Assembly (NCBI RefSeq): GCF_011038975.1
Contig: NZ_JAAKEC010000004.1
Coordinates: 121,387 to 185,386, forward strand
Length of the DNA: 64,000 nt
Source of the DNA: Adlercreutzia sp. ZJ176
GTDB taxonomy: Bacteria; Actinomycetota; Coriobacteriia; Coriobacteriales; Eggerthellaceae
Direction: 5' to 3'
The notes below the pieces were generated by a model, which worked only from the letters and a program-made list of their open reading frames with translations, did not search any database and was not told the origin of the DNA. The position numbers and the translations under genes are program-made. Numbering within the stretch: the first letter of the stretch is position 1; every line of letters starts with the position of its first letter. Positions 44,065 through 51,435 of this stretch are shown here, in pieces.

Positions 44065-44475
44065 ATGAACGGTCCTTTACGGCTTGCACCTGCAAATCTT
44101 TAGTCATTTTAACGCGAAATACTGCGTTTCGAATTAGCCGACAGCTCAGCATTGCTGCTAATTGACCAGCTTGCGACATCACTCAACTACGCCTTCGCCA
44201 GTTTGGGTGCAGGCATTGCTCGTCTATACCTGACTGACGATGAAAGGCCATGTAAGATGAATGGTGAAGCCCGATGCAGAGCTAAACCGAAACGAGCGCG
44301 AGGAAGAAAACAGGCGATATCGGAGAACAGCACCCCCTGCAGCTACTTCTTTCCCGCGCCTCATCGTTTAGATCCGTGGGGTCTCTAGCGTGCGTCTTCA
44401 CCGATGATTACCTACCCTTGAATTTGATGAGCACGCACTCACGAAGGGCGAAGTCGGTGCCTCCTTCTCGCAACC
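44065..44475. other. intergenic region with no supported gene
   Basis: 411 bases of mixed composition between the DUF262 promoter side and the first DUF1016 remnant. It should carry the DUF262 promoter at its left end (minus strand). I see no repeat, RNA or coding signal worth calling. Confidence 0.4.
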
Positions 44476-44986
44476 TTGATACGCAGCAACGCAAAGGAAG
44501 AAATAAACTTACAGAATGCTTCTAGCCAATCAGCTAAGGAGCTACACGCGCAATATCCCGACAAGAAGGCTACCTTTGCCGAGCTGTTGTATTTGTGCAT
44601 GGAGCTAAGGAAGTCGGGGTGCATACGCGACGGCATCGTCAAACAAGTGAACCTCGACCTGCAAAGCGAGTTCCCGGACGCCAAGGGATTCGACACCACA
44701 AACCTGTGGTACATGAAGAAGTGGTATCAGTTCTATGCCAACGAAACAGAGAGCCCATTCCTCCAACAGCTCGTTGGGGAAATGGGTGGCGTGGCCCCTG
44801 TGCGGCTCGAACAGGTTGGCAACGTGGAATCTCCACTGGATTGGCGGAGAAACGGCTTTTCCAGCGACATTTGGCTTTATGCCGTGGCGTCACCACGCTG
44901 AGACAATCGCCTACTGCGAGTCCATCGGAAAGACCGCCTGCGTTATGCCCCGAACAGGTCACAAGCGCCTTGCCCGCTTGATATAA
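44476..44986 (+). pseudogene. broken DUF1016 (YhcG-type) gene, copy 1
   Basis: Translation from ~44590 gives DGIVKQVNLDLQSEFPD, GFDTTNLWYMKKWYQFYANE, the DUF1016 N-terminal domain signature of PDDEXK nucleases. After ~44840 the homology continues in another frame as FGFMPWRHHAETIAYCES, so there is a frameshift, and the nuclease domain is entirely missing. The upstream part does not look like a normal DUF1016 start. It is a remnant just upstream of the first ORF6N-PLD gene, whose promoter box lies at its 3' end. Confidence 0.65.
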
Positions 44987-44987
44987 T
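44982..44987 (+). promoter_or_regulatory. -10 box of ORF6N-PLD gene 1
   Basis: TATAAT followed by CCGCCTCACCAGA. The same box and downstream bases occur at 46651 before the paralogue, so the promoter was duplicated with the gene. Confidence 0.65.
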
Positions 44988-45024
44988 CCGCCTCACCAGA
45001 CTGAGAGCGAAAGGGGTGGAAGCT

Positions 45025-45987
45025 ATGGCAAACGAAGAGAAGGGCCTGTCCGTCGAGTCCGTGGAGGCGGAAGAAAACACGTCAGTCGCAATCGTTTCCG
45101 CGAACGAGCCGGCCATACGCGACCTCATATACACGGTGCGCGGCATCCAGGTCATGCTCGACAGCGATCTGGCGAAGCTGTACCAGGTCGAGACTAAGGC
45201 GCTCAACCAGGCCGTCACGAGGAACCCCAGGCGCTTCCCCGAGCGCTTCTGCTTTAGGCTCATGCGGGACGAGGCCGAAGACCTAAGGTCACAAATTGTG
45301 ACCTTACGCCCTGAGCTGGGAAAACAGACCTCCTGGTGGCGGTACATGCCCCGAGTGTTCACCGAACAGGGCGTCTCGATGCTCTCCGCCGTGCTTCGCA
45401 GCGACACCGCCGTGGACGTGAGCGTGCGCATCATGGACGCCTTCGTCGAGATGCGCCACTTCATCGCCGGCAACGCCGCCATGTTCGAGCAGGTGCGGGG
45501 CGTGGAGCTGAAGCTGCTCGAGTACCAAAAGACAACCGACGAGCGCTTCGAGCGGGTGTTCGACTACATGAACACGCACGAGGCGCCGCGGCAGAAGGTG
45601 TTCTTCGACGGCCAGGTCTGGGACGCCTTCGAGCTCCTGGTGTCGCTCGTGCGGCGCGCCGAGCGCAGCATCGTGCTGGTCGACGGCTACGTGGACGCAG
45701 GCACCCTCAACATCTTGGCAAAGAAGGCCGACGGCGTAAACGTCACCGTATGGACCCGCCCACACGCAAGCCTCACCCAGCGCGATGTCGCGACATTCAA
45801 CGCCCAGTACCCGCAGCTCACAGTCAAGCACACAACTGCCTTCCACGACCGCTTCCTCATCATCGACGGCATCAAGTGCTATCTCATCGGCGCCTCCCTC
45901 AAGGACGCGGGGAAGAAGAGCTTCGCCGTCGCGCGCATCGAGGACGAGGAGTCCGTGCGCGCCATCCTCGCACGCCTCGAGAGGTAG
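45025..45987 (+). CDS. ORF6N-domain protein with PLD-like C-terminal domain, copy 1
   Basis: 320 residues. ORF6N DNA-binding domain at about 32-125 (VRGIQVMLDSDLAKLYQVET, LNQAVTRNPRRFPERFCF), helical connector RIMDAFVEMRHFIAG, and a C-terminal phospholipase-D-like module (SIVLVDGYVDAGTLNILAKK; TAFHDRFLIID, an HxRx4D variant of HKD). ORF6N proteins are usually from phages or defence islands. It is one of two tandem copies; the C-terminal ~175 residues are almost identical to copy 2 while the ORF6N part differs. Function is unknown; DNA-binding with nuclease-like activity is plausible. Confidence 0.85.
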   Translation: MANEEKGLSVESVEAEENTSVAIVSANEPAIRDLIYTVRGIQVMLDSDLAKLYQVETKALNQAVTRNPRRFPERFCFRLMRDEAEDLRSQIVTLRPELGKQTSWWRYMPRVFTEQGVSMLSAVLRSDTAVDVSVRIMDAFVEMRHFIAGNAAMFEQVRGVELKLLEYQKTTDERFERVFDYMNTHEAPRQKVFFDGQVWDAFELLVSLVRRAERSIVLVDGYVDAGTLNILAKKADGVNVTVWTRPHASLTQRDVATFNAQYPQLTVKHTTAFHDRFLIIDGIKCYLIGASLKDAGKKSFAVARIEDEESVRAILARLER

Positions 45988-46021
45988 GGGCTGGCAGGCC
46001 TGCTCGCCCGGGAGGCGGCAG

Positions 46022-46132
46022 GACTCCCAGTGGCCGCCGGCGGCGGTCATCTTCACGGCGTGGGGCAGCACGCCCACGATGCCCCCAGTTCTCGGTGGCA
46101 GCCTTCGCAGGGCCGGGAAGGCTGACCACGAG
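46022..46132 (-). pseudogene. displaced mogA 3' fragment 1
   Basis: About 110 bases matching the 3' end of the intact mogA (49441 onward) in the same orientation, with small deletions and the stop codon lost (CTA to CCA on the plus strand). It begins ~30 bases after the first ORF6N-PLD stop. This is the most decayed of the copies. Confidence 0.85.
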
Positions 46133-46136
46133 CTGC

Positions 46137-46545
46137 AAATGTTGCATTGATGGCTTCGTTCGCAGTATCGTGGCAAAGAGGTCACCTCTGCCGGGTTGTT
46201 GCGTTTGCGCATGGAGCCGAGGAGGGCAGAGCGCGTACGCGACGGCATCGCGAACGAGACAAAGAAGCTGCACCATGGCTGATGATGCTGCATCTGAGAG
46301 CGACACAAGAATTCCTCGCATGGTCAAGTCGCATGACGTGTCGCTGGACGCCGAATACGCGGACTGGATTCGCGAGATCAAGCTCCGCTATCGTAGCACG
46401 CAGGTAAAGGCGGCAGTTAAAGTCAGCTCCGAACAACTCCTGTTCAACTGGGAGCTGGGACGGGATCTCGTCGCGCGAAGGGCGGAGGAGCGCTGGGGGG
46501 TCTGGGGTTGTCGAGCAGGTTGACAACGCAGAGACGAGAGGCAAC
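46137..46545 (+). pseudogene. broken DUF1016 gene, copy 2
   Basis: The first part (46155-46262) is a diverged copy of 44560-44645. From the ATG at 46275 the frame encodes DAEYADWIREIKLRYRSTQV, then FNWELGRDLVARRAEERWG, the DUF1016 N-terminal domain start. At the G6 run near 46494-46499 the frame shifts: the next frame would read GSGVVEQV. Homology then ends. The remnant lies just before ORF6N-PLD copy 2. Confidence 0.68.
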
Positions 46546-46650
46546 TGCACCAGCTTGGTGCAGAAATGATGACCAAAACTCGCTGAGTGGCTGCGACTGA
46601 GTGGATGCCAAGCGAAGAAAACGCTCCTGTCGCAAGCATCCTCCACTTGG

Positions 46651-46656
46651 TATAAT
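46651..46656 (+). promoter_or_regulatory. -10 box of ORF6N-PLD gene 2
   Basis: TATAAT followed by CCGCCTCACCAGA, duplicated from the promoter of copy 1. Confidence 0.65.
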
Positions 46657-46692
46657 CCGCCTCACCAGACCAGGAGCGAAAGGGCGGAAGCT

Positions 46693-47655
46693 ATGGCACG
46701 CGAAGAGAAGGACTCGTCCGCCGAGCCCATGGAGGCGGAAGAAGGCACGTCGGCCGCAATCGTCCCCGTGAGCGGGTCGGCCATACGCGACCTCATATAT
46801 ACGATACGCGGTACTCAGGTCATGCTGGACAGCGACCTGGCGAGGCTGTACCAAGTTGAAACAGGGGCGCTCAACCGTGCTGCCAAGCGCAACGAAGACC
46901 GCTTTCCCGAAGATTTTCGATTTCAGCTTACCCGCGAAGAACTCGCTGACTTAAGATGCCAAATTGGCATCTTAGCTGGTCAATCTCATGAAACGAAGAT
47001 CGGCAGAACATATATGCCCTTCGTTTACACCGAGCAGGGCGTGGCTATGCTGTCAGGAGTCTTGCGCAGCGACGTCGCCATTCAAGCAAGCGTCCAGATA
47101 ATGCGAGCCTTCGTCGAGATGCGCCACTTCATCGCCGGCAACGCCGCCATGTTCGAGCAGGTGCGGGGCGTGGAGCTGAAGCTGCTCGAGTACCAAAAGA
47201 CAACCGACGAGCGCTTCGAGCGGGTGTTCGACTACATGGGCACCCACGAGGCGCCGCGGCAGAAGGTGTTCTTCGACGGCCAGGTCTGGGACGCCTTCGA
47301 GCTTTTGGTGTCGCTCGTGCGGCGCGCCGAGCGCAGCATCGTGCTCGTCGACGGCTACGTGGACGCAGGCACCCTCAACGTCCTGGCCAAGAAGCAAGAC
47401 GGCGTGAGCGTGACCGTGTGGACCCGTCCGGGCACGCGCCTCACTCAGCGCGACGTCGAGACCTTCAACGCCCAGTACCCGCAGCTCACAGTCGAGCACA
47501 CAACCGCCTTCCACGACCGCTTCCTCGTCCTTGACGGCGCGCAAGGCTATCTCATCGGAGCCTCCCTCAAAGACGCCGGGAAGAAGAGCTTCGCCGTCGC
47601 GCGCATCGAGGACGAGGAGTCCGTGCGCGCCATCCTCGCGCGCCTCGAGAAGTAG
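46693..47655 (+). CDS. ORF6N-domain protein with PLD-like C-terminal domain, copy 2
   Basis: 320 residues, the same length as copy 1. ORF6N domain IRGTQVMLDSDLARLYQVET, then ALNRAAKRNEDRFPEDFRF; residues ~60-145 are clearly diverged from copy 1, whereas from VEMRHFIAGNAAMFEQVRG to the end the two are nearly identical except for a few changes around the PLD motif (TAFHDRFLVLD). The pattern suggests selection or recombination acting on the DNA-recognition half. It has its own duplicated promoter and ribosome site (GCGAAAGGGCGG). Confidence 0.85.
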   Translation: MAREEKDSSAEPMEAEEGTSAAIVPVSGSAIRDLIYTIRGTQVMLDSDLARLYQVETGALNRAAKRNEDRFPEDFRFQLTREELADLRCQIGILAGQSHETKIGRTYMPFVYTEQGVAMLSGVLRSDVAIQASVQIMRAFVEMRHFIAGNAAMFEQVRGVELKLLEYQKTTDERFERVFDYMGTHEAPRQKVFFDGQVWDAFELLVSLVRRAERSIVLVDGYVDAGTLNVLAKKQDGVSVTVWTRPGTRLTQRDVETFNAQYPQLTVEHTTAFHDRFLVLDGAQGYLIGASLKDAGKKSFAVARIEDEESVRAILARLEK

Positions 47656-47717
47656 GGGCGAGCAGGCCTGCTCGCCTGGGAGCCGGCAGGCCTGCTCGCC
47701 CGGGAGGCGGGAGAACC

Positions 47718-47946
47718 CTAGTGGCCGCCGCCGGCGGTCATCTTCACGGCGTGGGGCAGCACGCCCACGATGCCCTCCCAGTTCTCGGTGGCCGCCTTCG
47801 TGGAGCCGGGCAGGTTGATCACGAGCGTGCTTCCGCGCTGCATGCACACCGCGCGCGAGAGCATGGCGTTCGGCGTGATCTTCAGGCTGTGAGCGCGCAT
47901 GGCCTCGGCGATGCCGGGCACGTTGCGGTCGCACACGTCCATGGTG
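47718..47946 (-). pseudogene. displaced mogA 3' fragment 2
   Basis: 229 bases that align without gaps to the 3' end of intact mogA (49441-49669), with only five mismatches by my count, and with the stop codon retained. Homology ends sharply at the codons for the TMDVC stretch. It lies between the second ORF6N-PLD gene and the Abi gene. Confidence 0.93.
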
Positions 47947-48204
47947 ACGGCAATTGCGTCGGAGTCGCTGCAGGATTCTTCTGGACAGCGATTTTCGAAC
48001 GCCTTCTTGATCGACGAGTCCTTGAAGCGGCGGCGAGCCACCCAGCTTTCGTCCCACTTCGCCGAGACAGCTTCCACAAGTCGTGCAAGAGAACTCCTGC
48101 CATCTCCCAGTTCGTGCTCACAGCAAAAGAGCTCGGTGCGTCATCACTTCGAATATCCTGCGGTAAAATGAGGCGGATGAACGACGAACCGTCAGGAGTA
48201 CGAA
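47947..48204. other. leader of the Abi-type gene
   Basis: 258 bases of lower GC after the mogA fragment. TAAAAT near 48163 is a possible -10 box and GTCAGGAGT is the ribosome site for the TTG start at 48205. No gene is seen. Confidence 0.4.
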
Positions 48205-49164
48205 TTGCCCAAGACGCTGAACTCCCTCATGAAGCACCTCCGCGACGGCGGCATCGCCATCGGCGGCTCGACGCAAAAACGCCGGCTGAAAAACATCGGC
48301 TACTACCACGGATACAAAGGCTATCGCTTCGCCGGAAACGCCTCGAACAGGCTTCCCCTCACTAACTTCTCGCAGGTTGCAGATCTCTACGACTTTGACA
48401 CGCAGCTCAAAGCGCTGTTCTATCCCCGCATCATGTCTATCGAGACCGCGTTGAAGAACTACACACTAGAAGCCGTGCTGAGGGACGCCAGTTCGGCGAC
48501 CTTCGAGGATATTTGGCGCAGAAGCCTCACCGACTACCGCAGCTACACCGGCAGGACGTACCGCAAGGCGTGGGAGACGCGCCAACGTCTGCGCAGCGAG
48601 ATCGACGGCATCATCTACGGTCATAGGGGGCGCGACGTCATCGGCCACTTCCGCGATGCCGACAAGGACATTCCCATCTGGGCTATCTTCGAAGTTATGA
48701 CGCTTGGAAACTTCGGCTCGTTCTACGATTGTCTCGATAGGCGCGTCAAGACGGTCATCGTGCGCGACCTCGGCATGCCCACCAATCTGGATTCCGAGCT
48801 CCGCCTCAAGGAGATCGTGTTCGCACTCAAGGATTTCCGCAATGCCATAGCCCACAACGGCATTGTGCTCGACGTACGATTCCAATCTGGCTCCATCAAC
48901 ACGGGTGTCGCCCAGCTCCTCAAGCAGGAAACTGGTATCGGCAAGATCGACTTCACGGACATCACCGATTACGTCATCCTGCTCGTCTATCTCATGCGCA
49001 GGATGGAGTTCACGAAAACGGAGTGCAAGCAGCTCATAGCGGGGTACGAGATGATCCTCGAAAGGTACCGCAACGAGCTGCCCATCAACATATTCTCGAA
49101 GCTCATCAAGACGAGTACGAGAGGCAAGCTAACCGCTCTCCGACAGTTTGTGAGCAATGGCTAA
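48205..49164 (+). CDS. Abi_2 (AbiF/AbiD-type) abortive infection protein
   Basis: 319 residues, start TTG with AGGAG seven bases upstream. Abi_2 landmarks: LRDGGIAIGG, LKNIGYYHGYKGYRF, LYDFDTQLKALFYPRIMSIE and a HEPN-type RxxxxH ribonuclease motif FRNAIAHNG near residue 210. Such proteins stop phage growth by cleaving RNA and killing or arresting the infected cell. It stands alone with its own terminator, in the third segment of the mogA-associated island. Confidence 0.9.
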   Translation: MPKTLNSLMKHLRDGGIAIGGSTQKRRLKNIGYYHGYKGYRFAGNASNRLPLTNFSQVADLYDFDTQLKALFYPRIMSIETALKNYTLEAVLRDASSATFEDIWRRSLTDYRSYTGRTYRKAWETRQRLRSEIDGIIYGHRGRDVIGHFRDADKDIPIWAIFEVMTLGNFGSFYDCLDRRVKTVIVRDLGMPTNLDSELRLKEIVFALKDFRNAIAHNGIVLDVRFQSGSINTGVAQLLKQETGIGKIDFTDITDYVILLVYLMRRMEFTKTECKQLIAGYEMILERYRNELPINIFSKLIKTSTRGKLTALRQFVSNG

Positions 49165-49440
49165 TCAGAATCTATGGGCTTGACTTGCGTGGTAGAATGC
49201 AGTTAATAGCGGTGGAAGGTTTCGGCCGACACCTGGGAAAGCCCGATGCGTCGGGCTTTTCTTACGCTACGACAACCCTCTAATCTCAGGGACAGATCAT
49301 CCAGGACCTTCCCGTGAGTCATGCATGTTTTAGCCTCACGCAACAAGAGGTAGCCAACATGATCCACATGGCTAGTAACCCGTTTTGGTACCGGCAATCA
49401 GCACATTTGGGTCTGCTCATCTGGAAGGCAGCAGGGACTC
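49165..49440. other. spacer between the Abi-type gene and mogA
   Basis: 276 bases between convergent genes. Contains the terminator at 49238-49260; the rest shows no gene, repeat or fragment of mogA. Confidence 0.4.
49238..49260 (+). terminator. intrinsic terminator after the Abi-type gene
   Basis: AAAGCCCGA and TCGGGCTTT form a 9-bp stem with loop TGCG, ending in TTTT. Confidence 0.88.
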
Positions 49441-49929
49441 CTAGTGACCGCCGCCGGCGGTCATCTTCACGGCATGGGGCAGCACGCCCACGATGCCCTC
49501 CCAGTTCTCGGTGGCCGCCTTCGTGGAGCCGGGCAGGTTGACCACGAGCGTGCTCCCGCGCTGCATGCACACCGCGCGCGAGAGCATGGCGTTCGGCGTG
49601 ATCTTCAGGCTGTGGGCGCGCATGGCCTCGGCGATGCCGGGCACGTTGCGGTCGCACACGTCCATGGTGGCCTCGGGCGTCACGTCGCGCAGCGAGAGCC
49701 CGCTGCCGCCGCAGGTGAGCACCACGTCCACCTTCAGGTCGTCGGCACAGTGCTTGATGGCCTGCGCGATGTGCGGGCGCTCGTCGCGCACGAGCGTGTG
49801 GGTGCGGCACACCCACCCCTGCTCGGCGATGAGCTTCTCGAGCGCGTCGCCCGCGAAGTCCTGGGTCAGGTCGCGCGTGTCGGAGCACGTGACGATGCCG
49901 AACGTGATGGGCTTGATTTCCTCAGACAT
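49441..49929 (-). CDS. mogA: molybdopterin adenylyltransferase MogA
   Basis: Activates molybdopterin with ATP before metal insertion. 162 residues, single MoCF_biosynth domain: FGIVTCSDTRDL, DVVLTCGGSGLSLRDVTPEA, SRAVCMQRGSTLVVNLPGS and the C-terminal AATENWEGIVGVLPHAVKM. It follows moeA on the minus strand. It supplies cofactor for molybdoenzymes such as the one at 8043-10559. Its last 229 bases occur again downstream in two displaced fragments, so this 3' end appears to be an insertion hotspot. Confidence 0.94.
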   Translation of the reverse strand: MSEEIKPITFGIVTCSDTRDLTQDFAGDALEKLIAEQGWVCRTHTLVRDERPHIAQAIKHCADDLKVDVVLTCGGSGLSLRDVTPEATMDVCDRNVPGIAEAMRAHSLKITPNAMLSRAVCMQRGSTLVVNLPGSTKAATENWEGIVGVLPHAVKMTAGGGH

Positions 49930-49985
49930 GCTGTCTCCTATCGTTCAAAGTTGGATATCGTTCCGCAAAGGCAAGCGAAATGCCC

Positions 49986-51242
49986 CTAGATCGCCACTTC
50001 CTCGGGTACGTCGAGCAGGAAGCATTCCACCAAATCGCCCGCCGCCTTCGACTCCATGCCCTCGGGCATCACGGCCATGCAGTTGCTCTTCTGGATGACG
50101 CCGAACAGCCCCGAGCTCTGGTTCTTCGCAGGCGTGACCACGTAGGCGCCCGCCTCGTCCTTCGTGAGCGTGGAGCGCATGAGGATGCGGCGCGGGTCCT
50201 TCTTCCGCACGTCCTTCGACAGCGCGGCCATCACGTGCGGGTGCGCAAGGCAGCTGTACCCCTGCATCTTGCGCAGCGCCGGGCGGATGATCATCTCGAA
50301 GCCGCAGTAGGCCGCGGCCGGGTTGCCCGGCAGGCCGAACACCGGCGTGCCCTTCACCAGACCGAACGTCTGCGCCTTGCCCGGGCGCATGTTCACCGTG
50401 GTCATGTAGAGCTCGCCGGTGCCCTCCACCACGGGCTTGATGAAGTCGAAGTCGCCGTTGGCGGCGCCGCCCGTGGTCACCACGAAGTCGAACGCGTCGG
50501 CAGCGGCGAGGACCGCCGCCTCGAGCGCCTCGTAGGTGTCCTCCACGATGGGGAGGATGGTGGGCACAGCGCCCGCCTGCTTGGCGCAGGCCGCCATGGC
50601 GTAGCTGTTGGAGTTGCGGATCTTGCCCGCCGCGGGAACCTCGCTCGGGTCGACGAGCTCGCTGCCCGTGGCGATGACGGCCACCTTCGGACGGCGGTAC
50701 GTAGCGAGCTCGAGCACGCCGCAGCCGGCGAGGAAGCCCACGCCCGCGCTGCTGATGACCTCGCCGGCGCCCACGATGACCTCGCCGGCGCGCGCCTCCT
50801 CGCCCGCGGGGCGGATGTTGGATCCCACCTTGGTCGGAGAAGCGAACGACACGACCGAGCCCGGCTTGCCGTCACCCTCGACCACGCCGACGATCTCGTA
50901 CTTCACCACGGCGTCAGCGTCGGCCGGCAGCGGCGCGCCCGTCATGATGCGCACGCACTCGCCCGGCTCGATGGCGCCCTCGTACACGCTCCCCGCGCCG
51001 ATCTCGGCGATGACCGCCAGGTTGACGGGCGCCTCCTCGCTCGCCGCCGCGATGTCGGACGCGTGCAGCGCGAAGCCGTCCATGGCCGCGTGGGCGAACG
51101 GCGCCACGTCGATGTCGCTGCGCAGGTCCTCGGCAGCCACGCGGCCGATGGCGTCCAGGATGGAAACGCGCTCGACGGGTAGCGGCTCCACGTGCGACAG
51201 GACGAGCTCGACCGCCTCCTCGAGCGAAATCATCTCAGGCAT
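49986..51242 (-). CDS. moeA: molybdopterin molybdenumtransferase MoeA
   Basis: Inserts molybdate into adenylated molybdopterin. 418 residues. N-terminal MoeA domain (ISLEEAVELVLSHVEPLPVE; FAHAAMDGFALHASDI), central MoCF domain with TTGGAANGDFDFIKPV (usual TTGGxSxGxxD) and VFGLPGNPAAAYCGFE, and C-terminal domain IV. The ATG at 51242 has AAGGGGAG upstream. Forms a pair with mogA; core gene bordering the defence island. Confidence 0.94.
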   Translation of the reverse strand: MPEMISLEEAVELVLSHVEPLPVERVSILDAIGRVAAEDLRSDIDVAPFAHAAMDGFALHASDIAAASEEAPVNLAVIAEIGAGSVYEGAIEPGECVRIMTGAPLPADADAVVKYEIVGVVEGDGKPGSVVSFASPTKVGSNIRPAGEEARAGEVIVGAGEVISSAGVGFLAGCGVLELATYRRPKVAVIATGSELVDPSEVPAAGKIRNSNSYAMAACAKQAGAVPTILPIVEDTYEALEAAVLAAADAFDFVVTTGGAANGDFDFIKPVVEGTGELYMTTVNMRPGKAQTFGLVKGTPVFGLPGNPAAAYCGFEMIIRPALRKMQGYSCLAHPHVMAALSKDVRKKDPRRILMRSTLTKDEAGAYVVTPAKNQSSGLFGVIQKSNCMAVMPEGMESKAAGDLVECFLLDVPEEVAI

Positions 51243-51435
51243 AACTCCCCTTTCGAAACAGGCGCGCGAAAACCCGCGCGCGCCTCCGTGCATCGAAGCT
51301 CATTATACCGCTGAAAGAATAAGCCGCGGCGAGAACATCCGCGCCGTTGGTCACTCGCGGGAGGGCGCGCGGGAGCGACGGCGCGCACGCAGCCCAAGGC
51401 GCACGCGGCCCGCAGCGCCCCCGCCTCCCCTCGCG

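Noticed and set aside
44065..44475. Additional small genes between the DUF262 gene and the first DUF1016 remnant
   Set aside because: Open frames there lack ribosome sites and recognisable motifs.
46494..46499. Phase-variable poly-G switch in DUF1016 copy 2
   Set aside because: Restoring the frame extends homology only briefly before the gene breaks off, so the tract cannot restore a working protein.
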